A stretch of 64,000 nucleotides of DNA from Corylus avellana (GCF_901000735.1 NC_081546.1:5151001-5215000); one strand, 5' to 3'. Numbered from the stretch's first letter, positions 1-12,620 are shown. Numbers and translations: made by a program. Notes: generated by a model not told the origin, from the sequence alone.

Positions 1-376
1 ATTTATGGCCCCGGATTTCTTTGGAATGAGAGTAATGAAAGAGGCATTAAGACTTTTTTTTCAAACTTTCTTCTAGCATGAAACTCATGGAACACTAGGC
101 CTCCGACATCCAGACATTTATTGGCAATAAGAATAGAGTCAAGGATTTGCCTACCTCTGACAAACACATTCTGGCGCTTTGAGATAATCTTATCCACAAT
201 CCCACTCAATCTTTCGGCAAGAACTTTGGCAATGATCTTGTAAACTCCACTCACTAGACTTATAGGGCAAAAATCCTTAACATTTATAGCCCTGGATTTC
301 TTTGGAATGAGAGTAATGAAAGAGGCATTAAGACTTTTTTTCAAACTTTCTTCTAGCATGAAACTCCTGGAACACC
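1..376. repeat. 281-bp direct duplication inside the LINE fragment
   Basis: Bases 1 to about 95 are repeated almost exactly at 282 to about 376 (both contain GAATGAGAGTAATGAAAGAG). The repeat period is 281 bp. It breaks the RT reading order, so the LINE copy was rearranged after insertion or the region was duplicated locally. Confidence 0.8.
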
Positions 377-525
377 CCCATAATATCTTCTTTGATCACA
401 CCCCAACAAACTTGGAAGAAAGCCATAATAAAACCATCAAGACCTAGAACCTTATTACTGTTCATACTTTTGACCACCTAAAGGACCTCACACTCCTCAA
501 ACGAGAGTGAAAATTGACTTACCTA
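1..525 (-). mobile_element. LINE (L1-type) reverse transcriptase fragment
   Basis: Read on the minus strand, 3-359 encodes a clear non-LTR reverse transcriptase segment, with ITLIPKK, a degenerate '[20 protein letters not shown]' block and [15 protein letters not shown]. Upstream in the same orientation (about 360-525) the LGLDGFIMAFFQ-like block is readable with interruptions. This is the middle of the L1 RT domain; endonuclease and RNase H parts are absent. It is a dead fragment running off the left edge of the window. It may sit in an intron or the 5' flank of the hydrolase gene that follows. Confidence 0.85.
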
Positions 526-752
526 AAAGCTATCAGGAATAGTATTAAAGCAGCAATACTGCAAATAGTGGCCTATGCGATTAGTTTAGAGGTGAGTTAT
601 TAAAACTTTATGTTTGAGTTTCCTTAGCTATGAAACCTTTGACTTTTGGATAAGCAGTGTATAATGTAATATTTTCCCATAAAGTTAATGCCATTGTTTC
701 ACCAAGTCAGATACATGGATTGAAACAGCTTCACTCAAATGTGTAAATTCTG

Positions 753-1028
753 TGTTAGAATATTAATGAAATAATTAAATTCACAATTTCTTATGAGCTT
801 AAACTTCTGGGTCAAATGATGATTTAACAATGATAAGTAGATATCTTAAGTTCGAACCCTAACTTCATATTATAGCTCTCATTTAATTTAAATATTCCAA
901 GTGTTGGGAACTACTTATTGAGGGAGATTCTGGACTCACACGTGAGGGGGTTGTTAAAATATTAATTAAATGATTAAATTCGCTATTTCCTATAATTTTA
1001 AACTTTTAGGACCATTGGTGATTTAACA
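753..1028. mobile_element. Complete 276-bp small LTR retrotransposon (SMART/TRIM-like)
   Basis: Two direct repeats of 77 bp, 753-829 and 952-1028, each start TGTTA and end TTTAACA. They flank only about 122 bp of interior. The interior ends in a purine-rich tract (GTGAGGGGG) just before the second repeat, as expected for a polypurine tract. The flanks carry a perfect 5-bp target duplication, TTCTG (748-752 and 1029-1033). No coding capacity is present. Size and layout match the tiny non-autonomous LTR elements called SMARTs. Orientation is plus if the purine tract is the PPT. Confidence 0.8.
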
Positions 1029-1340
1029 TTCTGTGGACTTGAAAAAAACTTGCCACTTCATGTGGTAAATTATGTATCCTAAGCAATAAAGAGCAAAGAA
1101 GAAAAATTAGTTATTAGGGATAGCTTTTCTTGTTATCTGTTCTCCTTTTTTTAGGTCTATCATTTTGTCAAATATTTTTTTTGATAGGTTTAAACTACTC
1201 ATATATCATTTTGTCAAATATTCATTAGCTACAGTAAGTTTTTCGGCTCATTTGTTTGACTAAGAAATTGAAATTGTATTATTTGATTTTGGCATTTATT
1301 CTTTATTAACTAACCAGATGCTATGTACTTTTCCCTCTAG

Positions 1341-4300
1341 CTTGGTGACAGATTTATAAGTCGCAGGCTAGTGCAAAAAGTTCTATGACAGAGCGCTTAC
1401 TATTGTGGTTCAAGGGTTTATGCAAATGTATATGTGTGCCACAACTACTTTTGTGTGTTTGGGAAAAAATATCTAATTAATTGTATGGGGATGGTAAAAC
1501 TTTAATATACTTATAAATGTCTCTGTGTGTGTGTTTATGTTTTTGTGAATATCTAAAAGTTTTGGTGTCACTAAAAATGGCATCCCTCTATTTTTGGCCT
1601 CTGGATATCATATGAGCAATTCTAAATATTCTGTGCAGACACCAGCATCGCTATTCTCGCCTTGCTAACTGGGAAGGCATAAAAACGGTAGACTTTGTCT
1701 CTTTCTGATAAAAATTATCTTGCTTGTGCATCAGACTGCATCGACATAGTTGTGAACATAATAAATTAATGAACCAATTTTAGTAGTTGATGCTATACTT
1801 CTGATGCTGTTGGAATGAATTTACTTATCTCATACTGTTCCTTACGGGCATTACGAACACTGGAATGATTTTACTATCAAAGTTCCATAAATATTTCACA
1901 ATCTAGGTCCATGGTGAAACTAGGCATGCATACTATGCATAAAAAAAGTTATTAGACCTAGTCAATCCAGCTCCCACCTTTTTTATTCCTTTTCTTTTCT
2001 TTTCTTTTTTTTTTTTTAATTTTTTTTTTCTTCTAAATAGTTAAATTTTATAGGTAGATTCTTGTGTTACACCAATTGGGCTTACTGATGGTTCAGCTGC
2101 GAGTTAATTCTAAAGGGTGACATCTAAGACTGATAAATATGGACACTTTCTTCAGTTGACATAGATGTTTTAAGATACTCTTGGAATGGACAATAATCAT
2201 TGCTCATAATAGGAAAGCCCCTAGGCTATTTTCGTGCTGCTGTGATCATGCATGAATTATCTATACTAGGAAAAAAAGTTACAAAAGTTTGTGCAATTGC
2301 ACTTTGGAAAAAAATTTGAGTTCGCTTCTTTGAAGTTTTTATATTTAAAAATTTTCTATTGTTTCCCTTAGAATTTTTAGGTGAAACTGATCAAAATCAA
2401 ACAAGAAACATCAATCCATCACTGTATATTTGCCTACCTTGGTGACGGTAATTAGGATAGTCTCAAGTGGGTTTGTAGTTACATTTTTCACCCTCTTTTA
2501 CTGTTTCACATAATCAGAAATTCACATCTTATGTAGTAGACAAACTAACCCCTTGCGTTGGTTGAAAATGTAATTTCTGTATCCTTGGTGAAATTTCTGA
2601 ATAAAATTTATGCTTTACTCCAAGTCAAAGTTTGAAATTGAAACATTCTGGAAATATGTAACTGTCTGGTTTCTGTAGCTTCAATTCAGATCTATGTTTC
2701 AAAACTCCTGCTGTTGTATTTTCAATGTCATAAGCATAATACTTATCCAATCTGGGAAAGTGTATACTTGATGTCTACTGTTGTCGTCTTGCTTATGTTG
2801 CTATTTGTCCTGTTTCAACTAATGCTCTTTGTTTGTAATCCTCTTGTGCATCAAAGTCACGTTCTATTCGAGATTTTGACAACCATGCCACCTGCCTCGT
2901 TGGAAAATTTGAGGTATTAAGCCTGACATATCATCTATCATTTCTTGCTTGCGTTCTTTTTTGACCTAAAGAATCATTGTGCTTTCTCAGACTGTGGATA
3001 CATACTACAGGCACTGTACTAGTACTAGTTATGTGGGAAATGTGTCAATACCACTACTATGTATCAGTGCTTTGGATGATCCAGTCTGTACAAAGGAAGC
3101 CATTCCTTGGGACGAATGCAGGTGAAGCTGCTCTTATTGTATCTATGAATGCTTTCTTGTAATGCCATTCTATGGCCCTTTTCTAATATCCTTGTTTTTA
3201 ATAGGGCGAATAAAAATGTTGTGTTGGCTACAATAAAGCATGGAGGACATTTGGCATTCTTTGAAGGAATAACTGCATCTGGCCTGTGGTAATTTATTCT
3301 TTGATATAATCTGGATTAACATTCTAATGTTTTCCGTAGATGCCACACCTACTTCTTTGATGCTTAATATAATTTACCAGGACATTAAGTTGATTTTCAA
3401 TTGTATATTAGTAGTGTGCATGATAATTTTGTGGAGCTGAAGCTTTCATAAGCCTCATAAGCACGGATTGCTAATTAAGTTGAGGGATTGGGCCTGATGT
3501 CGAACAGGTTGCCTCACTAGGTGCAGTGGTGTGCATGAAGATTTTATTAGTCCACAGCATCTTGAACCGATCATTCTCTTGATTTAAAAGACTTGCTGTA
3601 CTCACCTTAGAATGATCCTGTTCCTCCACCACCGTGAATCCCATTTAGATTCAGGCATGATACACATTTTAGTTATTGGGAGAGCCCAAGTACTCTCTTT
3701 CAGATATAGGAAATGGCTCTCAGGGATTTTTGTTTTCCTTTCCTTTTGAAAGATAAAGAAGCGAAACAATCAACCTATTGATATTGGAAGTGCCAAAAGA
3801 TTCTTCCAGTGTATCATTTCTGGATCCAATGAAATTCATAGGCATAGGATGACAATATCATCCTCAACTGCTTAGATGCTTATGGGGGTTGCCAACAGAA
3901 AACCTCTGTTAAATTTCATTGCTTTTAGCTTGTAGGAAAACCTTCTGTTTTGCCATGATTGGTAGGGTTTGCATTTGTTGCATATCAGGCAGAATCTAAG
4001 GGCCCTTGTAATGTGATTGCAGTCAAATGCTTAAATAACTAATTTTTTATGTGATTATTGCTGCATTAAAGTTTCAGTGGCTTTTACCAATATGTCATTC
4101 TCTAGGTAGCCATAGATGTGTAGATTTTTCAGCCATTCATTCCAAAATGGGTTGTTAATTTTCTCTTTTGCAGGTGGGTAAGGGCAGTTGAGGAATTTCT
4201 TGATGTTCTACACTCTAGCCCGTATATGCATGTACAAAAGAAGGTAAACATTATATTGGTTATTCGTAATTTACTTGCATAACTAATAGAATTTGTATTA

Positions 4301-4880
4301 AGGCTCGTAATCTTCTCGGATTTTTTAAAATAAATTCTTCTCCTCCTTCCACTCGACGCGAGTTACTGGTGGTTTCTGCTAATTAGCACTCTTTATGTTG
4401 ATGTACTTGCAGATGCAGAATTCTGGGCCCCATTTTTCATCGGACTCTGCAATTGATCAGGGTCCATTTGTAAATGTTGCAGATGGAATGGTTTCTGCAA
4501 TGTGCAATGAACAAAATGGAGATGATGTGGTCGAGGAATTACCTGAACTGCAGAAGATTCATGATGAAAAAGATAACAAAATAGTTTCCGATGTAAAACA
4601 AGATGGGCACCTGACAGGAGCAAAGGAAGATGATGCTTTGCCGGACATTGCAGAAACCTCCAACTCCAAGAATGCTGAGCACCATCATGATGGAATTTCT
4701 CCTATTCGAAGATGCTTACATCTGCTATCTCGGCAGAATAGGTGGTCTATGTGGGTGCTTGCTTACATTGCCATTATGACAAGTTGGCCATTGGTAGGCT
4801 CAGCTCTTCAAATTTTCTTCAGAAAGAAGCTCAGAAATGTCTTACCTGCTGCTTTCCTCAGAACCAACAGTGTCAAATGA
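1341..4880 (+). CDS. EMB8-like alpha/beta-hydrolase, 3' part (7 exons)
   Basis: Seven exons with GT-AG junctions and matching phases: 1341-1427, 1639-1687, 2857-2913, 2991-3121, 3205-3288, 4174-4243 and 4413-4880 (stop TGA). They encode the C-terminal half of an embryogenesis-associated EMB8-like hydrolase. Visible blocks are [38 protein letters not shown], the acid-loop region [20 protein letters not shown], and [10 protein letters not shown], whose His is the expected catalytic base. A low-complexity acidic tail and a C-terminal hydrophobic stretch ([20 protein letters not shown]) follow, suggesting membrane association. The nucleophile-containing N-terminal half is not seen between the LINE and 1341, so it lies outside the window or is lost. 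In the first visible exon the frame breaks near 1382-1389: LVQKV is followed by [12 protein letters not shown] one frame over, consistent with one extra base. This is either an assembly error or a disabling mutation. The substrate is unknown. Confidence 0.78.
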
Positions 4881-5096
4881 TTCTTTGTATTCCATACATG
4901 TAGTTTATATCATTTATTGTAATTCTGAATTTGGCGTTGTACTAGTATGATATTTACACTCCTATGCTAATTGTCTATTAAATCTCAATAATTACAAATC
5001 AATCCCTCTGACTCTGAGGATGGATAATGAACAGAAGAATTCAACTTGGTTTGGCCTGGTGTTTTTTTTCCTGATACTATACATGGCTCTTGAAAG

Positions 5097-5264
5097 GAGT
5101 AATGCTATGAGTAATTTTATTTATCACCTCTCCATCCCTCTCCCATCCATCGAAATCTATGTGACATGGTTCCCTAACTAAAAAATCAATCTTCATACAA
5201 AAATGCTATGGGGAATCGCGCTTCATAGGCTTCGGGGGATGGAGGGGTGATTATAACATTACTT
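5097..5264. repeat. Fold-back MITE (GAGTAATGCTA family)
   Basis: The left end GAGTAATGCTATGAGTAA with TTTATCACCTCTCCATC is mirrored at the right end by GGATGGAGGGGTGATTATAA and CATTACTT. The whole 168-bp unit can fold back on itself. There is no coding capacity. Three other units with the same terminal motif occur in the window (12621, 12774, 54010). Confidence 0.65.
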
Positions 5265-5789
5265 GCAGCAGATACACTCACTTCACTCCCTCATCTTGAT
5301 TTCTTGATGTGGTAGACAAAATTTTGCCCCCATCTTCTGGTAAGCATTACCCTCAATCTTCAAGCGTGTGGTCGCGACCACCAGATCGCAATTTGAGGGT
5401 AGTCGTGGCCACTCCCAATGACTTTTAGAGGTGAGATTTGGTTGGATTGGCCGACCGCCCCTACCCAAGAAGGCTGAATTTTTTTTTTTACTTGTTTTTG
5501 GACTGACAATGTTGAGCATAGGAAGTAAAGGTAAAATGAGAAGCATCATTCTGTTGGAAGAGCTTATACTGTCTTAAGTTGTAAAAAGCCGCTGTTCAGT
5601 GGGCTTTTTTCCTGCTTTTTTAATTTTCCATATATTTTTATTTTCCTTGTATTTTGCAGCTCTTGTTGTTGTTGTTTGCTGCTTGTTGATTTTGGGGGTT
5701 GCTGTCTCCTTGGTCTTTGGTGTTTTGATCATTTAGTGGAGATTTTTTTGTAACCGAATTTGTGGTGGTTCCTCTTTTTCCAGCAGTCC
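5265..5789. other. Intergenic stretch without a recognised gene
   Basis: No supported exon or RNA gene is seen. The part from about 5570 (TG-rich, with AAGCCGCTGTTCAGTGG) may be the upstream portion of the LINE 3' UTR that follows, but I could not match it to the second copy of that family at 34.6-35.1 kb. Confidence 0.5.
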
Positions 5790-6125
5790 CTACATCGGAC
5801 TATGACAATGTATTTTCGGCTTCAGCCTCTTCGCGGTGGTTGTTGCTGGTTCCAAATAGAGGTTCAGATAGACTTGTCTTAATCTGCATTCCTTTTATTT
5901 CTGTAACCACCTTGTGTGGCTCCTTGAGAGGGCTTAGTAATTTATTTGTCCAATTTCTTAACTATTGTAATTATTTCTGCGCTGTTTTAGTTTGTTTTAG
6001 GTCTGTTATTAGGGAAGCCATCTCATTTTCGTTTTTATAATCACTCACTTCTTCTTCCATTCAGATTAGTATTGGGAAGGATCTTTCCCTATAACTCTTT
6101 CCTTATTCAATTAAAAAAAAAAAAT
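5790..6125 (+). mobile_element. LINE-type 3' end with poly(A)
   Basis: This segment ends in a poly(A) tract at about 6109-6124 after TTCCTTATTCAATT. It is clearly homologous, in opposite orientation, to 34626-35090. Both contain a GACTATGACA start, a TCTGTAACCACC block, CTGTTTTAGTTTGTTTT and a TAACTCTTTCCTTATTCAA-type end. Multiple copies, a poly(A) end and no coding domain indicate the 3' UTR of a 5'-truncated non-LTR element. Confidence 0.7.
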
Positions 6126-6569
6126 TGTATATCCGAATGGCATCAGCAAATTCCGTCGAATGCCGTGTTGAAGTTAGTTCCACAAGAAAGAAACGTGTCT
6201 GAAAAATTGGTACGAGAAAAAAAGAAAAAGAAAAACAAGCACAAGCACAAAAGCAAAACATTGAAAACATCAACATTGCGTCGAATTCAACACCTACCTT
6301 ACTTTGAACTTTTTTATGACTTTCCTAATGTGCTAGTATGACTCTTGCAGAGAGATTGTGATACTTTCTATAAGACTTTCGCTTGCCATGTGGAAAAAAA
6401 TAATGGAGATTTTATTGAGAAAAAAATAAATGTTGAAGATGGTCAATCACGACTCGTGAAAATGTTAATCACATTTGCGCTATCATTTCAGAATAATTAA
6501 TCAAGTTGCGATTAGAGCTCTTTAGAATCAACTTATAAAGTTAGTCTTACTTAGTAAGGAGCCGATATG
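6126..6569. other. Unassigned intergenic sequence
   Basis: An 89-codon open stretch at 6072-6341 runs out of the LINE tail into a Lys-rich low-complexity run. It has no family resemblance and no splice context. I see no gene here. Confidence 0.4.
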
Positions 6570-6958
6570 AGACTTAGACTCTGTTTGTTTTGATGTAAAA
6601 TATTTTTCTAGTGAAAATGTTTTAGGCAGTATTATTTTTCAACAAAATGATTTCAGTTGATTCTAAGGAGCTCCAACGACAACGAAAACGATGGTAGCAG
6701 GCGACCTTCGTTGATAGCAATGGAGAATGAACCACGAGAAAGAGAGTGTGCGAAAATGAGGTCGAGTACTGTGCTCAAACTTGAAAAATGGTTTACGGAA
6801 AAAAAAAAAAAAATCCATTTTACACAGCTTAAAAAAGGGTTTTCCTAGTTAATCAAAATTGTTTTCAATTTGACCAACATTTTCAATTGTACTAAACACC
6901 CAAAAACGAGGAACAATTTGTTTAGAAAATGTTTTATGTCGAAACAAACGAAGCCTTA
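6570..6958. mobile_element. hAT-like MITE
   Basis: The left end CTCTGTTTGTTTTGATGTAA is an inverted match to the right end TTATGTCGAAACAAACGAAG. The related AAATATTTTTC/GAAAATGTTTT blocks inside are also inverted. Candidate 8-bp flanks (ACTTAGAC/CCTTAGCA) are imperfect. The ends resemble plant hAT MITEs with a GTTTGTTTC-type terminus. There is no transposase. Confidence 0.5.
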
Positions 6959-7618
6959 GCAGCCATGAGCACCTTTATTATTCACTAACTTTCTGGGTTG
7001 TCACGTTCTCATCAGAGCCCATGTCATGTAGTGACTCGATACGACTATAGTATTAGATTGCCCTGAACCATTTGTAACAATCCAAAAAAAAAACGTTATT
7101 CACATTTGCGCTGTTACTCCAAAATAATTAATCAAGTTGCAATTGGAGGCTTGAAGCCCTCTAAAATAACTTATAAAACTCAGTTTTACTTGGTAAAAAT
7201 CTGATGTGCGTGAGACTTATTATTCGGGGACATTTTTACAATCCACCCACTCAAATGTTCAATGTAGTCAATTCACGTGAAACTATTTTTGGAGGTGTCA
7301 CAAGACCAATTTAAATTTAAATTATTTAATAATATTATGTTAATAATTTATTCATATAATTATTATCTAATGTCTGATTTAATAATTCAAACTTATGTAG
7401 CTATATTCTAACCACTCGAAATGCAACCTTTGACATCTACAGAACAAGACCGAAATGAACACAACTGCTCTTTGTTCGAAATTGATTTGGCTTCTTGCAA
7501 CTAGTCTATCATGTAATAATTTGGTATATTTGGTAAGGATTTTTAAAATTAGCTTTTAATTTTGGTTTGGAAAAGTGAGTTGACATGATGCAAAAGGCAA
7601 TTTTTTTTTTTTTTTTTT

Positions 7619-8031
7619 GGGAAAATACATTTTACCTCTTAACTATCTACCCATTTGCATTTTGACTTCCAATATTTAAAAAGTGACACTTGACCTCCCA
7701 AACTTCTAAATTGTTGCAATTCGACCATTCTGATTTTTTTTTTTTTTTTACCCAAAATGCCTCCATCCCAAGTAAAAAAATTAAAAAAAAAATAAAAATT
7801 AAGGGGTGGTCGAAGCCACCCCTTCGACCACCCCTTAATTTTTATTTTTTATTTTTTAATTTAATTTACTTTAATTTTATTATTATTTTATTTTTAACTT
7901 GGGATGAGGGCATTTTGGAAAAAAAAAATCAAAATAGTCGAATTACAACAATTTGGAAGTTTTTTTTTTTGGGGGAGGGGGGGTCAAAGTGCAAATGAAT
8001 GGATAGTTTATGGGGTAAAATGTATTTTTCC
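7619..8031. mobile_element. Palindromic non-autonomous TIR element
   Basis: The left terminus GGGAAAATACATTTTACC is inverted at the right as GGTAAAATGTATTTTTCC. Further inward, TTTGCATTTTGACTTCC pairs with GGTCAAAGTGCAAATG. The centre is a hairpin around GGGGTGGTCGAAGCCACCCC. The whole 0.4-kb unit is a near-palindrome without coding capacity. Both ends lie in T-rich flanks, so the target duplication cannot be sized. Confidence 0.7.
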
Positions 8032-8412
8032 TTTTTCTTTTCTTTTCTTTTTTTTTTTGTTGGAAGTCAAATTTAAAATGTATTTTTATATTTGGAATTT
8101 ATTTGTTAATGATTTTGAAAATAAGCCTTGCCCTTATTTTTCTCTATCTTTTAGTATTATACAATTCTAGGATATTAAATAACATTTGAACTTTGAGCTG
8201 CCTCAATTGAAAAGGACAATATACTAAGCTGAAAAGATGGTTTTTAGAAAAAAGGGGAATAAGGGTTTTTACATATGAAAACATTCACAACATCTACCTT
8301 AAATGTCATTATCTTCTCTAAACACGGGAAAAATTCTTAAAAAATCACCTAAAACATACTCCAAAGTGCTATCTCATATTTTTGGTAGTACTTTTGGTTT
8401 CCTTAACATTAC

Positions 8413-8800
8413 GGGGGTAATTACCTTTTTTTCCCATTAACTACAACGCGTTGTCACTTTGCCCTAATGAACTGACAACTCTATTACCTGACCCCATCAA
8501 ACTACCATTTTGTGCCCAAAATCTCTATTTCGTCAGTCAAAGGCATTAACTTAGATAGTCAAAGTGCAATGTGTTGTAATTTATGGGGGAAAAGTAACAA
8601 TGTGTTGTAGTTCAAGGGGGACAAAATAACAATGCGTTGTAGTTCATGAGGGCAAAGTGACAGGTTGACCATCTGAGTTAACGCCTTTGATTGACGGAAG
8701 GGGTGTTTTGGACACAAAATGGTAGTTTGATGGGGTCGAACAGTATAGTTGTCAATTTATGGGGGTAAAATGATAATGCGGAGAAAAATATAATTACCCC
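8413..8800. mobile_element. Mutator-like non-autonomous element (388 bp)
   Basis: The left end GGGGGTAATTACC is inverted at the right (TAATTACCCC). The matching flanks TAACATTAC/TGACATTAT agree at seven of nine bases, as for an aged 9-bp target duplication. Inner blocks also pair: ACCCCATCAAACTACCATTT with AAATGGTAGTTTGATGGGG, and GTCAGTCAAAGGC with GCCTTTGATTGAC. Inside, the motif AATGTGTTGTAG/AATGCGTTGTAG is repeated about every 40 bp. No ORF is present. Confidence 0.65.
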
Positions 8801-11800
8801 TGACATTATTTTAATATAAAAAAGCTTTTCCCTTTCTCCTCTTTTTCCCTAGCATTTAATTTAAAAAATATTTAAATAATAAAAAGAAAGGATAATAGAA
8901 GCTACTATGGAGATTATTTGAATAGGAAAACAAAAAATAGTTTCGCTCTCTACGTTTAAGAAAAATATGCTGTTAGTGCTACGAAACTATTGAAAAAATG
9001 TATACCCTCCACCAATATTTAGAAAATTTAATTCATAGACTCAAAATCTGATATCCCTCTTCCCCTTTTCTTTCAAGAATCCTCGATAAGCTAAGCAGCT
9101 TTTCAGCACAGATTCTTCCATGTTCACAAATATATCTCTTTGTTTTGTTTTGGAATATCCTAATAACATCAGCTGCGATCAAGCTGATACTTTTCTTGGA
9201 AAAGAAAGGAAGAAGAAAAACTATATATTATTAATTACCAGAAAAAAGAACACAAAGATTCAAGAAAATATTCAAAGGTACTGTGGGCGGCCATAACCCC
9301 TCCGACTATGCTGGCCAAAATGGCGTTGACAGTGAGGCAACATGAAGGCATGCACAAGGGAAAAAAGGGTCATGCAATATGTCACAAGTGTAGAAATATA
9401 TGCTGTTCACATTGGTTATGGACAAGGGTTTTTGGTAAGAAAAGGACCCTTTCAAGTTTTCGTCATAAGCATCAGAGCAGAGAAAGACAAGCATGACGCC
9501 CTGATTATACCAAATCCTGGTGGAGGAATAGAACTTTCCTTTGCTTTTTCAAGGAATAGCATCTGTCTTTTCAAAAGATTATAAACTACATGTGGAGGAA
9601 AGAATATTCAAAACCAATATAGAGAGAACAAAGCCAATGGAAAAGACAAATGAGTTTCACTTTGTAATCACAGCCTTTATCTGTAACTTTATATTTGCAG
9701 TTTTTTTTAATGTTTTTGGGATTGCTTGTGATCTAACAAATATTTTAATCATAATTAGGGTAAATTAATTATAGAATCAAGATTTGAACTTATATATAAG
9801 ACCAGCACTCATATCATGTACTAAATTACATTCGCTTCCCTCAAAAATCTAATGATTTAGGTAATATTCTAACTAATAAAAAAAGAAAAGAAAAGAAAAG
9901 AAAACAATGCATGATAGTTTTGTATATATATATATAATATACTTCTAGATGCGTTTTACATTTGACGATCCATTCTTCTTGTTTATCCATCATTTTATTT
10001 ATAGAATAAGACAGAAAAACTATGGACCTCAATAATATAGATCTTATGTGACATAGCTATCAAGAAAGAATATACGTAAGCAAAGTTCGAATGCAGGTGA
10101 TGAGGGGGAACCTAGTCCTTTAACCCCGGGTGATCTTTGACTTATAACTCGGGTTAAGTAATTTTAACCATATATATATATATAAGCATTTGGTCACCTT
10201 TTTCTTGCAAGTCGATTTCTAAGGGTGAATTCTATCTAAGCTTTGTATCATTTAGTATCAACGCCACATTTCACGCCACGGATTGAGTAACATATAGGAT
10301 AGAATGGGCCGCTGTCGATGTCGGATTCAAAACCATATTTATGATTCTAAGTGTATCATATCATATCGATCGGTTAAGTATAATCTTAACCATGTCTAAA
10401 TAAGTTCTTGAGCATCCTTACTTTGCAAGCTAGGTTTTAAGAGTGATTTCTACCTAACGTTTGCATATATCACTCTTTTTTAAAGCCTGCAATGGAATAA
10501 AGACTTTCCCCTTTTTGTTTTGAGAGGGAGGCATCTAAGGTATTGAAGATGTCATGGTAAAGCCAGGAGACCTATATGTAGGGTTTGAAAGTATAAAGTA
10601 GACCACATGCTTAGTAGATATTATTCTTTAACTAGTTTCAGTAAGCCTGGTAAAGGTTATTCTTTGAAAGGCTGGAGTTTCAGAATTATTCTTTATAAAC
10701 CTGCTAGGATTGGTATTCATTTCTTGTTAGATAGCAATGGGGCAGGTCAGAAGAAGCCTTGCTTCAATCTGTTAAAATGGATTACTGCCAGAAGAAAGAG
10801 AACAGAGTTCTTTGTAGTCTTTGCACATTCCCTATTTTGTGTTTAGTGTGTGTTTGTTGTTTTGATTAGTTTATGTATGTAAATTGCAAAGACATGATTC
10901 AAACTCTTGATCTTTGTTCTAAGATCATTTCAATATTATCCCAAAAATTTGTACGGATAGGAATCGGTGAATTTAACCATTTAATTAACAGTATAAAGCG
11001 AAGAGTTTAGGCAATGGGTCGGCATGTAAATTGGCTTGTGGGCTGTTGTCCCCAATTTTCTCATAATTAAGTAGAAAATCCAATTTTTGTTGGATCATGT
11101 CAAGCTATATGTATGAGACATACGATGATGCTTGGCAAAAAGTATATCTGCAGAGGGTATCTGAGAAGATGCCACTTGGTATCATACAGCTGCATGGGGG
11201 CAGCATCAGCTAATTGCTTACAGCTAATATAAATACTAAATTGTGCTGTCATGTTGGTAAAGATTGCCGTATGATCATTAAAATTTAGCAACATATTCTC
11301 CTCAAACAAGACAATCAACAGTTTAGGTAGCTCCACGTTTCATGTGATTTTTGGAGTTCAGATGCCCCCATTGACCAATTCAGACAGGTATCTTAATGTA
11401 ACAACAATTGCTGCCAACTTATTCCATGGACCATCAGGGCAACTGGTTCAACTCTATTATATTATATTGATGTTCTGTAAATTGCAATGCAACCTAATTA
11501 AAAGAAGCCGAACCCTAAGAGTTCAAGAGAATGTGTTAAACTAGAAGAAAAGAATATGGAAAATCAAAGTGGGAAACCATTGACTGAAACATGCATGATT
11601 ATACTAATGCCTTCAGAGTTTGTTTCCAAATGAAGTCCGTTTAGAAAGAATATGCCCAAGAAGTGCAATCATGTTTCTTGTAAAAACTCATAGACCAGTT
11701 ACATTCTACGCCCGGTTTGTTTTGGAGAAAGTTTTTCCTATTTTTGAATATTTGGTATGGCGTAAAATGGTTTACGTTTTTATATGAGTAAGCCATTTTC

Positions 11801-12620
11801 CCCCGCTTTCCCACACCGCTAAGCTATTGTGAGAGAGCCCAATTACGTTTGCGAAAGAGAATCAAAATGGAAAGGCAGTCCTTCAAATTAATCAAAGCAA
11901 ACTTGATACCATACCCTAGCTCTGATCCAATAGGCACACACATATATGCATCCACATTGGCTCACAAGAAAGGAAAATTAGAATGTTTTTGTCAAAGGCA
12001 AAGTAGTCCCTAATCATAAGATTTTGGCACAAGAATTATTTACCCTTTGTGAAGACAAAAATTCTTTGTAAGAAACTATAAGCAACGCCATTGGATTAGA
12101 TATGTACACGAGAGTTTCTAGGAAGCTGAAATAGATCCTTTTTAGATACAAAGAATTGACCTTGGACCTAACTAAAATATGAACAAAAGACCTAGGAGCA
12201 ATATTCTCTCCCGGATAAAAAAAGCAACCCCCTTAGAAAACACAGTCAGATAAGGACTAAGAAAAGGTCTTGGAGAAAGAACTGAAGACCAAGTATTTGT
12301 TAGGGCATCTAGAAGGGGAGGATGAGGACAAATCTTCAGGGACGGTAGATTGATTCCCCAATTTTCTCGCTACTTTTTGTCCAATGTGCATGGCATCTTC
12401 TAAACCTTCCTAACTACCAAAGGACCCCAAAATGCACCCTTTCATAGATCTCAAAAGCAGCCCCATATAATAATAAAAAAATCTAATAGTTTTCTTGACC
12501 TAAAACACTGGTTTTGAAGAATCAAAAGATACCTATCTTATCTCCATATCTTATTTGAAAAAAAAAGATAAAGAAAGAAAACTATCAATCTCTCTCTTGT
12601 CTTTCGTTATATTTTCATTT
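8801..12620. other. 3.8-kb gene-poor intergenic region
   Basis: Only short open frames occur (for example 9308-9584, 10607-10846, 11100-11336 and 11344-11544). None shows a recognisable domain, and the overlapping frames on both strands argue against coding. Features are (TA)n runs near 9930 and 10170 and a pair of roughly 100-bp direct repeats (10154-10250 and 10372-10470). I see no gene. Confidence 0.5.
10154..10470. repeat. Pair of diverged ~100-bp direct repeats
   Basis: 10154-10250 and 10372-10470 share GGTTAAGTA...TTAACCAT, CTT(T)TGCAAG and GATTTCTACCTAA-type blocks in the same order and orientation. The intervening DNA is about 120 bp. They may be remnants of a small LTR-type element, but no target duplication was found. 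Confidence 0.4.

Noticed and set aside
9306..9584. Overlapping 62-80 codon frames on both strands
   Set aside because: No family resemblance, no splice or promoter context, and mutually exclusive frames.
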